From Phyllobacterium chamaecytisi (GTDB lineage Bacteria; Pseudomonadota; Alphaproteobacteria; Rhizobiales; Rhizobiaceae), in assembly GCF_020164455.1 (NCBI RefSeq), contig NZ_JAIQWW010000024.1, forward strand, positions 1 through 64,000: a stretch of DNA of 64,000 nt, written 5' to 3'. The notes beneath the pieces are model-generated. The model was not told the origin of the DNA. It saw nothing but the letters and a program-made list of their open reading frames with translations, and did not search any database. Within the stretch, counting starts at the first letter, position 1; every line of letters begins with the position of its first letter. Of this stretch, positions 1-10,318 are shown piece after piece. Both the position numbers and the translations under genes were made by a program.

Positions 1-16
1 TGATGGAGAACATCTC

Positions 17-1015
17 ATGTTGTCGTCCAACGCACTCTTAAAGCCCATACTGACTGGTGTTCTCATCCTGCTGGCCAGCGCAACCGCGCAGGCTCAGACG
101 GACCCGCTGCCGTCATGGAACGACACGGCACCAAAGGCGGCCATCGTCGAGTTCGTCAAGAAGGTGACCACAGAGAACACGCCCGACTTCGTCGCCGAGC
201 CGGAACGCATCGCCGTGTTCGACAATGACGGCACCTTGTGGGTCGAGCATCCGATCTACACTCAGCTCGCTTTCGCCCTTGACCGGGTAAAGGCCGAGGC
301 CGCATCGCATCCCGAATGGAAGGACACACAGCCATTCAAGGCGGTGCTTGAGGGCGATATGAAAACCCTTGCCGCAGCCGGCGAAAAGGGGCTGTTGGAA
401 CTCATCATGGCGACGCACGCCGGAATGACCCACGAGGAGTTCCAGACGATCGTCACCGACTGGATGGCAACCGCGCGTGATCCGCGATTCAAGAAGCCCT
501 ACACCGAGCTCGTCTACCAGCCGATGCTCGAACTCCTTACGTATTTGCGCGCCAGCGGCTTCAAGACCTTCATCGTGTCGGGTGGCGGCATCGAGATGAT
601 GCGGCCATGGACCGAAAAGGTCTATGGCGTTCCACCCGAACAGGTCGTCGGCTCGTCGATCAAGACGCAATTCGAGATGAAGGATGGCGCGCCGACCTTG
701 ATGCGGCTGCCGCAAGTCAACTTCATTGATGACAAGGCCGGCAAGCCCGTTGGTATCAACGAGCACATTGGCCGCCGTCCTATCGCAGCCTTCGGCAATT
801 CCGATGGCGACCTTGAGATGCTGCAGTGGACGACTTTGGGCGACAAACCCGGTTTCGGGATGATTATCCACCACACCGATGTGGAGCGCGAATATGCCTA
901 CGACCGCAATACGCAGTTCGGTCGCCTCGACACGGCGCTTGATGCGGCCGCCGTCAACCAGTGGACCGTTGTCGACATGAAGGCCGACTGGAAACAGATC
1001 TTTCCCGAAAAGTGA
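17..1015 (+). CDS. Exported HAD-superfamily phosphatase
   Basis: Predicted periplasmic hydrolase of the haloacid dehalogenase superfamily, resembling phosphoserine-phosphatase-like acid phosphatases; the substrate is unknown. The 332-residue protein begins with a signal peptide (hydrophobic stretch ending AQAQT near residue 27). HAD motif I, DNDGTLW, lies at residues 69-75, with D69 as nucleophile and D71 as acid/base. A later SGGG segment fits motif II and GNSDGD fits the motif III/IV acidic cluster. GGAG lies 7-8 bases before the ATG. The gene starts at the window edge, so an upstream partner cannot be judged. The Gly-rich exported protein follows 60 bases downstream in the same direction and may be co-transcribed. 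Family call firm, substrate open. Confidence 0.85.
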   Translation: MLSSNALLKPILTGVLILLASATAQAQTDPLPSWNDTAPKAAIVEFVKKVTTENTPDFVAEPERIAVFDNDGTLWVEHPIYTQLAFALDRVKAEAASHPEWKDTQPFKAVLEGDMKTLAAAGEKGLLELIMATHAGMTHEEFQTIVTDWMATARDPRFKKPYTELVYQPMLELLTYLRASGFKTFIVSGGGIEMMRPWTEKVYGVPPEQVVGSSIKTQFEMKDGAPTLMRLPQVNFIDDKAGKPVGINEHIGRRPIAAFGNSDGDLEMLQWTTLGDKPGFGMIIHHTDVEREYAYDRNTQFGRLDTALDAAAVNQWTVVDMKADWKQIFPEK

Positions 1016-1075
1016 CGCACGTCCGGACGTTGCGGACCGATCGGCACCTTTCCCGACAACTCGGAGGATATCGTT

Positions 1076-1891
1076 ATGAAGATCAACCATCCCATCGCAG
1101 GCTCTATGGCCGTTGCCGCAGGTTTGGCGTTGGCAACGACGGCAGCATTCGCCCAGGATTCCGCCAAAAAACCCAACGTACCGCTGGAAAAGTCCATCGG
1201 GACTGTCACGCCGACCGGCCCTGTGCCGTCACTTGCAGTCATCAATTCGGCAGGAGCCAAGCTTGACGGCGGCAAGCTTGTTCTCACCGGCGTGTCGGCA
1301 AATTCCATCGTCTTTGCCGACCGTCCGGTGCGGGCCGCAGGACATGTCGCCACCGAGCAGTTCATCATGCAGTGGGATGAGGGCAAGGACAACTTTGCCA
1401 TTGACCCGCCAAACGCCACGGTATCCGTGCTCGGCGGCGACGGATCGGGTGTGAGTGACGCTGTCGTCACCCTCAAATCTCCGAAGCTCGACGGCGGCAA
1501 TCTCACATTCGACGTTACGGTTCTTGAAGGAAGCCTGGATGGTGGGTCCGGGCCAGCAGCGCTTTTCATCGATCATTTCGGTGGAAGCTTCGGCGGCGGC
1601 GGCGGATTTGGTGGAGGCGGTTTCCATGGAGGCGGATTTGCCGGGGGTGGGAACTTTGGCGGAGGCGGCTTTGCTGCAGGAGATTTCCATGGAGGCTACG
1701 CCCATGTCGGTGACGTCAATGTTGCCCACGTCGGCGGGACCTACTGGCATGCTCCGGTCTATCACGGTGCCTGGTATGGCAGCGGTGCGGTGGCAGCCGG
1801 CGCGGTAGCGGGAGCTGCCATAGGTGCGGCGGCGGCCAATCCATACTACTACCCGCAATGCGGCTACTATCCGCTTCCGCCGTGCTACTAA
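1076..1891 (+). CDS. Exported protein with Gly-rich/His/Tyr C-terminal half
   Basis: Function not recognised. The 271-residue protein has a signal peptide ending near AFAQD (residue 27). A beta-rich soluble domain of about 150 residues follows, then a low-complexity stretch of GGGG/GGF/HGG repeats (about residues 165-205). The tail contains AVAAGAVAGAAIGAAAA, which looks like a glycine-zipper or membrane-inserting helix, and ends in Tyr/Pro/Cys-rich sequence. A strong GGAGG sits 7 bases before the ATG. It follows the HAD phosphatase gene by 60 bases. The composition suggests a cell-envelope structural protein, but this is inference only. Confidence 0.75.
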   Translation: MKINHPIAGSMAVAAGLALATTAAFAQDSAKKPNVPLEKSIGTVTPTGPVPSLAVINSAGAKLDGGKLVLTGVSANSIVFADRPVRAAGHVATEQFIMQWDEGKDNFAIDPPNATVSVLGGDGSGVSDAVVTLKSPKLDGGNLTFDVTVLEGSLDGGSGPAALFIDHFGGSFGGGGGFGGGGFHGGGFAGGGNFGGGGFAAGDFHGGYAHVGDVNVAHVGGTYWHAPVYHGAWYGSGAVAAGAVAGAAIGAAAANPYYYPQCGYYPLPPCY

Positions 1892-1896
1892 GTTGC

Positions 1897-1944
1897 CTGA
1901 CGCAAAGTTCACGCCGTCTTGATGCAGGATGAACTTTGCGTCAG
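1897..1944. terminator. Bidirectional terminator-like inverted repeat
   Basis: A perfect 15-bp inverted repeat: CTGACGCAAAGTTCA at 1897-1911 pairs with 1930-1944 across an 18-base loop. It lies exactly between the convergent ends of the Gly-rich protein gene and the outer-membrane protein gene. No strong T-run follows on either strand, so it may block read-through or stabilise 3' ends rather than act as a classic intrinsic terminator. Confidence 0.6.
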
Positions 1945-1966
1945 CATGATCCGCAGCGTTCCCAAC

Positions 1967-2755
1967 TCAGAAACGCATGACGACGCCGAAGATCGGTCCC
2001 TGCTGGACGACGTCGAGGACGAAGCCGTCATCGCTGTAGTCGACACCAAGCGCCCGATAGCCCGCGACGGCCGATATCTTGTCGTTGAAACTGTAGCCGA
2101 TGCCGCCTGCGACATCCCAGTCGACGTTCGCCCCGCCACCGCCAACAAGGCCCCACCCTGTCAGATATACCTTGTCGGTGATGGAATATTTGCCGCGCAG
2201 TCCGGCCAGCCCGTCGACCCAGGTCGCCCCGTCGCTCCGGCCGCGGCCGTCGAGGATGCCGCCGCTGAACGAAATGTCCGTGCTGGCGTGCCAGACCCTC
2301 AGGCCTCCGACAATATCCAGATTGCCCCGCTCATTTTGCAGAACCGAATAGCCGGCACCGATGAGGCCGGCAAATGTTTCGGATGAAACGTCGACGCTTC
2401 CGGCAATAATGCCTCGCGGCGTGCCGCGGCCACTCGAGATCTTGGTGTACAAGATGTCGGTGAACAGGCTGTAACGGTCGTAGCGCGCCTCGGCAATCGC
2501 CATCGCGGCAAAGTCGAGATCTTTCAAAATGTCGCCGAAATCCATGTCGAGATGCACGGTCGGCAAACCGAAAAGCCCGGCGTCACCGGACATGCCCGCA
2601 GCCCAGAAATACGGGGCAATGGCAAACGTCCAACCATCCCTCTCGGTCTGCTTGAGTTCGGGTGCCATCGGCGACGTGATGTCGGCGGCACGCACGGGAG
2701 TTGCTGCCAGAAGACCAGCTGCGATCAATGCTATCAACGAAATGGAATATTTCAT
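1967..2755 (-). CDS. Outer-membrane beta-barrel protein
   Basis: Predicted outer-membrane barrel, possibly a small porin-like or OmpW/Omp25-like protein; no specific cargo can be assigned. The chosen start (ATG at 2755) gives 262 residues, a clean signal peptide (MKYSISLIALIAAGLLAATPVRAAD) and a GGGGGG ribosome-binding run 6 bases upstream; a longer frame to 2953 lacks these. The mature part has alternating aromatic/polar strands (WTFAIAPYFWAAG, YSLFTDILYTK, LDIVGGLRVWHAS, VYLTGWGLVGGGG) and ends in VVMRF, the C-terminal Phe typical of BAM-inserted barrels. It is convergent with the Gly-rich protein gene. Confidence 0.8.
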   Translation of the reverse strand: MKYSISLIALIAAGLLAATPVRAADITSPMAPELKQTERDGWTFAIAPYFWAAGMSGDAGLFGLPTVHLDMDFGDILKDLDFAAMAIAEARYDRYSLFTDILYTKISSGRGTPRGIIAGSVDVSSETFAGLIGAGYSVLQNERGNLDIVGGLRVWHASTDISFSGGILDGRGRSDGATWVDGLAGLRGKYSITDKVYLTGWGLVGGGGANVDWDVAGGIGYSFNDKISAVAGYRALGVDYSDDGFVLDVVQQGPIFGVVMRF

Positions 2756-3123
2756 GTTGTTCCCCCCAACGTCGATCGACCGTCTCCAACACACTGCGTG
2801 CCAAAACGCGACGCCGTCCAAATTAAATCCCCACGCGCAAGGTAACACCGTTCCAGCTTGACCGCCATCGACCTTAGGGGAAGCATCGGCTGCAGTCGGA
2901 TGCAACAACCAGAAGTGCGTAACGAACTGGCTCAAATGACCGCTTTGAGCCATAAGCAGGCACTATGATCGTCTTGATGGGAATTGAACCATCGATCCTG
3001 AAACAATATGCGGGGGATGATTCAGCAGCATAACAGCAACTTAAAGAATGTCAGGCCGTCTGTTACATTCCCAGCGGCGATTGCTTTAAAAGCAACTGCG
3101 CTTGTCTGTTCAATCGGCGGACC

Positions 3124-3405
3124 CTAAGCAGGTTCGCTGGCCCAATCTTCATGTCCATGGCGTATTCGGATCACGAAAATGGTTCCCTTCTCTTCGATGC
3201 GGTAGACAATCAGATGGGCTTTGAACGGATGGATCCTGACCGGCGGCGAAATCTCTTCTCGCTCACGCGCCATTCGGGGATTCGCGGCGATCAGTTCAAG
3301 GACCGCGAACAAGTCGTCATGGTACCGCCTGGCCTGTAGAGTTGCGAATATGCGGATACCTTGCTCGGTGAAGGCGATGATGTCCTCTTCCGCGGAATCG
3401 CGTAT
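3124..3405 (-). pseudogene. ParE/RelE-family toxin, 5' end broken
   Basis: The minus strand reads as a ParE-type toxin: IRDSAEEDIIAFTEQG, then ARRYHDDLFAVLELIAANPRMARER, and a C-terminus FKAHLIVYRIEEKGTIFVIRIRHGHEDW that matches the end of ParE proteins. A TAG codon stands immediately before the first family residues (about 3403-3405) and no credible start lies downstream; TTG at 3312 would delete a third of the fold. No ParD-like antitoxin is found upstream, where the HWE kinase gene ends. It is probably a decayed orphan toxin. An unrecognised non-ATG start cannot be excluded. Confidence 0.65.
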
Positions 3406-3471
3406 CTAATACGAGATTCTTTCAGGGATCGTTTGGTGTGCTGGAGCCCGGTACCTGGCGGAGGCACGGGT

Positions 3472-4512
3472 TCAGTCTCTTGGTGAGACCTTCGAAAGCG
3501 GTCCACTGACAACGCACCGCAGGCCGGCAGGATCAAAAGTCACAATGGGCTTTTCTCCAAAGACGGCAGCCAGCGCCGAACGCACGTATCTGGTTCCGTA
3601 ACCTGCCCTCGTCGGAGGCGCGACAGCCGGCCCCCCGGTCTCGGCCCACTCAAGGGTCAACGCCGGTGTGTCGGTGGCAGAAATTTCCCAGACCACGCTG
3701 ACGCTTCCCTCCGGGGTTGAAAGCGCACCGTACTTGATGGCGTTTGTGACAAGTTCGTGCAGGCATAGCGCCAGGGTTGTCCCCGCCTCGCGGGTGAGCA
3801 GCAGATCAGGCCCTTCGACATAAATTCTGTTCCTCCCGTCGGCACGATAAGGCTCCAGAGTGAGGTTCACCATGCCTCTCAGTGCGACGGCGACGCCTCC
3901 TGCTTCGAATACGGCGGAGTGGACGTTGGCCAGTGCCCCCAGGCGGCCTTCGAAGTCAGCGGTAAGAGCATCGATCGTGTCGGCACCGCGACGGGTCATG
4001 CGAAAAATCGATGTCACGCTGGCCAGGATATTTTTGACGCGGTGGTTGAGTTCGAGACGAAGCTCCCTTTCCCGCTCGATGGAGTCTCTGACTTCCCGCT
4101 GGCGCAACCGGACAAGGAGCGCAGATTGCACGCCGCTCACAAGCTCCAGGGAAGCAACGGGTCTTTGAAAGAACAGCTGGCGTGAGCGTGGCCATCGCCT
4201 GTCCAATTCCGCCCGGATTCGCGATTGCTGTGCTGTTCGATCCAACAGCACGAAAATTGGCAAGTCCGACCAGTTTGGCTGAGTGGTCAAATGGTTTGCG
4301 ATGGCCTCGATCGTCGGAGGATTCAGGGACTCGTGGGTGGCAATGATTACGCCGGGCGATTGCGGAAGCTTCCGCACCAGATCCTCCGTATCGGCACAGG
4401 CCCTGACGACCATGCCATGCTCCACGAGCAACATCTCGATATAGGCTGCGTCTTTCCTGTAGGGTGCCAGGACAAGCACCCAGTCCAGTTCGCCGTGATT
4501 GCTGGCGTCCAT
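3472..4512 (-). CDS. HWE-family sensor histidine kinase with pseudo-receiver domain
   Basis: Cytoplasmic histidine kinase of 346 residues. Residues 8-125 resemble a receiver fold but lack the phospho-acceptor Asp (the strand reads GVIIATHES). The H-box LELNHRVKN places the phosphorylated His at 157. The N-box HELVTNAIKYGALS has Asn257, and the W-x-E signature LEWAETGGP (W289, E291) defines the HWE subfamily typical of alphaproteobacteria. GYGTRYV is the G-box. There are no membrane segments, so it senses a cytoplasmic cue. The start overlaps the stop of the KaiC-like gene (TAATG), implying translational coupling. It probably phosphorylates the stand-alone receiver encoded first in the same operon; that pairing is inference. 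Confidence 0.88.
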   Translation of the reverse strand: MDASNHGELDWVLVLAPYRKDAAYIEMLLVEHGMVVRACADTEDLVRKLPQSPGVIIATHESLNPPTIEAIANHLTTQPNWSDLPIFVLLDRTAQQSRIRAELDRRWPRSRQLFFQRPVASLELVSGVQSALLVRLRQREVRDSIERERELRLELNHRVKNILASVTSIFRMTRRGADTIDALTADFEGRLGALANVHSAVFEAGGVAVALRGMVNLTLEPYRADGRNRIYVEGPDLLLTREAGTTLALCLHELVTNAIKYGALSTPEGSVSVVWEISATDTPALTLEWAETGGPAVAPPTRAGYGTRYVRSALAAVFGEKPIVTFDPAGLRCVVSGPLSKVSPRD

Positions 4513-5954
4513 TACGCCTCTGGCAGGGGGTTGTACGCAACAACGGTAACGCCGGAGCTTTCGATCAAGAGCTCCCGGACGTCGAGGTCATGTGGACCGT
4601 GCCGCTTCTTGACGACCGTGATGCTGCGTCTGAGCTTTCCTTCATGTTCGGAGATCCTGAGAAGCAGGACAGTGTCTCCAAGGAAGCTGACATCGACGTC
4701 AATGCCAACATTTTGCCCGAGCAAACCGTGTTGCGCGACGATCAACATGGTCAGTACGCCCGAACGGGCGAGATATTTCAGCAAAGACTGGATATCGCGC
4801 ACGGCCTTCTCGCGGTGCGGCAGTGAATTCAGATATCCGGTGAAGCTGTCGATCACCACAACGCGCGACTTTTCCCGGGTGACCACCTCTTGCGCGATCT
4901 TGCCGAATTCGCCGGGCGATATCTCGTTGGGATTGAAATCCCGTATGATCAGCTGGCCGTCCTTGTGAAACTGGCGCAGGTCCATGCCAAGTCCCTCGGA
5001 ACGCCGGAAAAACGTTTCCAATCTTTCCTCAAACAGAAAGAGCGCAACGCTCTCGCCCCGTTTCAATGCAGCTGTCGCGTAGAGCGATGACATGGTGGAT
5101 TTGCCGGTCCCCGACTGGCCGATAACCAGCGTCGTCGTTCCCGACTCCTGTCCGCCGCCAAACATTTCATCGAGGGCTGTAACGCCCGACTTGATCAGCT
5201 GCGGTTTGACTGTTTCGGATGCCGCGCCGGGAATTATCCTTGGGTAGATGATAACCCCTTCTCCTTCCCGTATGGCCATATCATGATAGCCGTCGGCCAC
5301 AGGAACGCCGCGCATCTTGCTTACCTCGACCCGGCGACGGACCCCGCCATATTCCTCGAGCGATTTGTCGAAGCGGATGACACCATGGGCAATCCCCTCG
5401 ACCTCCTCGCCGCTGCGCTCAACTGAGCCGTTCGTCTGTGTATCCAGTAGCAAGGCCACCACCTGCCGCTGCGCCAGGAAAGACTTAAAACCCAACAGTT
5501 CGCGTCTAAAGCGCGGGGAATCTCCTGTGATGAGGCGGATTTCCAGAAGCGAGTCATAGACAAGCCTGTGGGGCTTGTGATCTTCAATTGCCTGCTCAAC
5601 GGCTTTCCGGGTTTCGTCGAGCCGGAGCTCCGTGGTTTGAAAGATCGTTTGATCCGAAGCGCCATTCACAGCATCGGACGCCGACAACTCCTCAACTCTG
5701 ATACCCTTGAGGCTCCAGCCGTGAGAAATGGCGATCGATTCAAGCTCTGCCGCGGTCTGGGAGAGACTGACGTAAAGGCAGCGTTCCCCGGCCTCGACGC
5801 CGGCGAGCAGAAACTGTAGCGCTGCTGTTGTCTTGCCCGATCCGGGAGCACCTTGCAGGATGTAAAAATTGGAAGAAGGCAAGCCGCCCCGGAGGATTTC
5901 ATCCAGCCCGGCAATGCCGGTCTTCACGACAGATTGTTTCTTATGCGTGACCAT
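4512..5954 (-). CDS. KaiC-like tandem RecA-fold ATPase
   Basis: Double-domain KaiC homologue of about 480 residues. Domain CI has Walker A GAPGSGKTT (about 35-43); domain CII has GQSGTGKST. CII keeps the catalytic Glu pair (LFLFEER), but CI reads YVSLSQT where cyanobacterial KaiC has FEET, so CI should be a weak ATPase. At the KaiC phosphorylation site the sequence VSFLGDT keeps the Ser equivalent to S431 but replaces T432 with Phe and T426 with Ile. I chose ATG 5954 (MVTHKK) because the family fold begins shortly after it; ATG 5969 and 6038 are alternatives without better ribosome sites. No kaiA or kaiB is nearby. Likely an energy- or redox-responsive signalling ATPase rather than a clock component. 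Confidence 0.85.
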   Translation of the reverse strand: MVTHKKQSVVKTGIAGLDEILRGGLPSSNFYILQGAPGSGKTTAALQFLLAGVEAGERCLYVSLSQTAAELESIAISHGWSLKGIRVEELSASDAVNGASDQTIFQTTELRLDETRKAVEQAIEDHKPHRLVYDSLLEIRLITGDSPRFRRELLGFKSFLAQRQVVALLLDTQTNGSVERSGEEVEGIAHGVIRFDKSLEEYGGVRRRVEVSKMRGVPVADGYHDMAIREGEGVIIYPRIIPGAASETVKPQLIKSGVTALDEMFGGGQESGTTTLVIGQSGTGKSTMSSLYATAALKRGESVALFLFEERLETFFRRSEGLGMDLRQFHKDGQLIIRDFNPNEISPGEFGKIAQEVVTREKSRVVVIDSFTGYLNSLPHREKAVRDIQSLLKYLARSGVLTMLIVAQHGLLGQNVGIDVDVSFLGDTVLLLRISEHEGKLRRSITVVKKRHGPHDLDVRELLIESSGVTVVAYNPLPEA

Positions 5955-6110
5955 GTCGATCGAATCCATTCCGTTGAAATCGAGTAGGGGAGACGCCAGA
6001 CGGCTGACTGCAAACGCTTCCCGCTTTATATTCCACATTGACCATCGTCAACATCGCGATCGACGGCATCCGCATTCATACGACCTCGAGCCGCTATCGA
6101 GCCACCTCCA

Positions 6111-6482
6111 TTAATTCACCATTCCCATCTCTCGTACGGCCTCTATGATGTGTTTGTGGTGGTAAGGCTTTCCAAAAAAGCGGCCCTCGACCGGAAGTGC
6201 GTCGTCGGACATGTACCTATGTCCCGATGTAACAATGATCTTTATCGGTGGCCACCTGTCCCGCACCGCGGCCGCCAGTTTCAATCCATCCATGCTTCCG
6301 GGCATGTCGATATCGGTGAACAGCACCCGGATATCAGCGCTTTCACTCAGGATAGCGATTGCCTCGTCGGCATCTCCCGCTTCCAACACGCTAAAGCCGG
6401 CGGCTTCCAAAGCGTGGGCGATGTCCATGCGGACGATGACCTCGTCTTCTACAACGAGGACTGTGATCGAGTTCTTCTTCAT
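6111..6482 (-). CDS. Single-domain response regulator (CheY-like)
   Basis: Stand-alone receiver of 123 residues with no output domain. The acidic pocket is VVEDE (residues 10-14), the phospho-acceptor is D57 in LFTDIDMPG, a Ser/Thr switch lies in IIVTSGH, and the conserved Lys is in FFGKPY. It is the first gene of a minus-strand unit: receiver, 156 bases, KaiC-like ATPase, then HWE kinase. Single-domain receivers of this kind commonly act as phosphate sinks or partner-binding switches; its partner here is presumably the HWE kinase. Confidence 0.88.
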   Translation of the reverse strand: MKKNSITVLVVEDEVIVRMDIAHALEAAGFSVLEAGDADEAIAILSESADIRVLFTDIDMPGSMDGLKLAAAVRDRWPPIKIIVTSGHRYMSDDALPVEGRFFGKPYHHKHIIEAVREMGMVN

Positions 6483-7021
6483 ACGAAGTCCCTTTCATAG
6501 CGCTGTCCGTCTCATCGTGGGCTGCTTTCCAACGCGTGCGCTCTCAAATCGATCCGAAGAAAATAAATAGTGGACCAAAGCACGGTAGCGGACGACCACG
6601 GCCCGCAAGCTTGGAATGGGCGCAAACGCTTGCGAAGAACGAATATTTTCACCTGTCCTGTCCTGCCCTGCTCGCCTGCAAATTCAGTGCACCGACCCTG
6701 CAAACGCCCCCTGAAAATCCTGGGACGACAAAGATGCAAAAGCGAAGCATCGGTTCGCCTTGAACGATGCGCTTCTTTGCGACCGTCGTGCGCGCGGGAA
6801 GGGCTTATGATGCTGACAGCGACACCGCGACCGGAGGGGGCACCGCATTGACATCTTGGTGTGTGGAGGGGTACACGTCTAGCGTCGATGTTTGCTAGTT
6901 TGACTTTTGTTATCGCGCGCTGGCAACGTGCCCTGGACGAACTTCCCCTTCAAAGATCGAGATCATCATCCGCCAAGCTCTCTGTCGGCGGGTCGTTGCA
7001 ATTGCTATGAAAGGGTTCGTT
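6483..7021. other. Intergenic region: divergent promoters and cspA leader
   Basis: About 540 bases without a credible gene, lying between the divergent receiver/KaiC operon and the cold-shock gene. It must hold both promoters and probably a long cspA 5' leader, which is usual for cold-shock mRNAs. I could not identify a convincing -35/-10 pair or an EcfG-type site. Confidence 0.4.
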
Positions 7022-7231
7022 ATGACCACTGGCACAGTTAAATGGTTCAATTCCACCAAAGGCTTCGGCTTTATCCAGCCTGACAACGGCGGCACCGATG
7101 CGTTCGTTCATATCTCTGCGGTCGAGCGCGCCGGTATGCGCGAAATTGTCGAGGGTCAGAAGATCGGCTACGAGCTGGAGCGCGACAGTAAGTCGGGTAA
7201 AATGTCGGCCTGTAATCTGCAGGCTATGTAA
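7022..7231 (+). CDS. cspA: Cold-shock domain protein CspA family
   Basis: A 69-residue nucleic-acid-binding OB-fold protein that melts RNA secondary structure. RNP1 is KGFGFIQP and RNP2 is DAFVHISAV, both intact; the opening GTVKWFNSTKGFG is diagnostic. ATG 7022 is chosen because AAAGGG lies 7-8 bases upstream and the family N-terminus starts there; an in-frame ATG at 7007 would add only five residues. A rho-independent terminator at 7295-7321 ends the unit. The long upstream gap suggests post-transcriptional control by a leader. Confidence 0.95.
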   Translation: MTTGTVKWFNSTKGFGFIQPDNGGTDAFVHISAVERAGMREIVEGQKIGYELERDSKSGKMSACNLQAM

Positions 7232-7294
7232 TCGGTAACCGCTTTGCCTTGGCCACGGCTATACTGGTACTGTCGAAGGCAAGTCAACCAAGTG

Positions 7295-7321
7295 GGTCAG
7301 GCATCTGCCTGGCCTTTTTTT
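7295..7321 (+). terminator. Rho-independent terminator of cspA
   Basis: Stem GGTCAGGC (7295-7302) and GCCTGGCC (7307-7314), with one G-U pair and a four-base loop, is followed by seven T residues. It lies 63 bases after the cspA stop. Confidence 0.9.
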
Positions 7322-7397
7322 ATGTTCACGAACTGTCGGAAGCCTCCGAGCCGGATAGCATTGCTCGCGGCCCGCCGGCGCATATTCGGAGATTTGA

Positions 7398-7673
7398 ATG
7401 ACAGAGCAGAGCAATGAGCTCCAGGCGATCAACACGGCCTGGCAGATTGCCATTCAGGAAATCCTACGGATGGTCGTGCGGGATATGTACAAAACGGGCG
7501 ATGAAACTGTGTTCAAGTCGCATATCAAGCGCATCGAGGAGGCAGCGGTCGACAGCATTTACTCGGGCCTCATGCTGCGAGGGACAAACGAATGGACAGA
7601 GGTGCTGGTCAAAGAAAAAGCGAGTAACTTCGTCACCACTCTGCTTACCTCCTTTACCTTCGATCGTGCATAG
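7398..7673 (+). CDS. Small hypothetical protein
   Basis: A 91-residue soluble, helix-rich protein of no recognised family. It has good coding character (amphipathic segments such as NTAWQIAIQEILRMVVRDM, and mixed charge) and a GGAG ribosome site 7 bases before the ATG. It lies after the cspA terminator, so it has its own promoter or depends on read-through. No motif suggests a function. Confidence 0.6.
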   Translation: MTEQSNELQAINTAWQIAIQEILRMVVRDMYKTGDETVFKSHIKRIEEAAVDSIYSGLMLRGTNEWTEVLVKEKASNFVTTLLTSFTFDRA

Positions 7674-8004
7674 CCTGCGGCTAACGTGTGTACCCGGCGT
7701 GCCGCCGCATACGAATGCAGGGACCATGAACCTTGATCGATACCGCTGTGTCTTTTCTCGGCGGCATGGATGGCGCGACCGTCGCTGCCGCAAAGCCATC
7801 GGCGCCTCTAGTGCCGGCTTTTCGACGCTATGAACGCACCCGAAATCCGACGAATTCCTGGCTCTGTCGTAGCGCCATAGGGAAGGCTCACTCCTAGACT
7901 AAACCGCTTTATCCGAGCGTCCAGCAAGTCAATCTCGATGTTTGTAACGGGCAGACATCGCGCCAAAAGCTGTGGCGCGATGTCATGGTACCGGGAACCA
8001 GAAT
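7674..8004. other. Intergenic region before groEL 3' end
   Basis: About 330 bases with no credible gene. The only structure seen is the hairpin at 7954-7984, which belongs to the groESL transcript coming from the other side. Confidence 0.4.
7954..7984 (-). terminator. Hairpin at the end of groEL
   Basis: Perfect 12-bp stem: GACATCGCGCCA (7954-7965) pairs with 7973-7984 around a 7-base loop, 20 bases past the groEL stop. No T-run follows on the minus strand, so it is either a processed 3' end or a factor-assisted terminator. Confidence 0.6.
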
Positions 8005-9994
<1,990 letters not shown>

Positions 9995-10047
9995 GAGGAA
10001 CTCTTTCTGCAGCCAGACAATGTGGCTCACATGCCTTCATACCCTCA

Positions 10048-10074
10048 TTGGCACTCGAATGATAGGAGTGCTAG
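10048..10074 (-). promoter_or_regulatory. CIRCE operator (HrcA site) of groESL
   Basis: TTGGCACTC (10048-10056), nine bases, then GAGTGCTAG (10066-10074). This matches the CIRCE consensus TTAGCACTC-N9-GAGTGCTAA with only outer-base differences and sits at the expected distance upstream of groES. Confidence 0.93.
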
Positions 10075-10318
10075 CTGGCAGCGTCCAAATCGGAACCTGC
10101 AAATACCCTCGGCGGTTTCTTTCGCCGACGCGGGCGGTAGTGGATCACTCGTTGCCCTCTGCGCAATCAGGGCCGCAAGATATCTGAGCAAGTCCGAGAC
10201 GGTTTCGCCAGCCTGTCAGGGTGCACCCGGCCAGTTGCAGTCAGTTATTACGGGCATTGATCGCGATGCGCTTGGTCTTCGCCTGTGCCAACGCGACGCG
10301 GCGGAAGATCGGGGACAT

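Noticed and set aside
113-1090. Long open frame on the minus strand opposite the HAD phosphatase
   Set aside because: The plus strand has a signal peptide, HAD motifs and a ribosome site; the minus frame has no family character.
2971-2996. GGAATTGAACC-like sequence reminiscent of a tRNA T-arm
   Set aside because: No acceptor, D or anticodon stems could be folded around it on either strand.
6600-6660. GGAAT...AACG resembling an EcfG promoter before cspA
   Set aside because: The spacing is about 21 bases, too long for an EcfG site.
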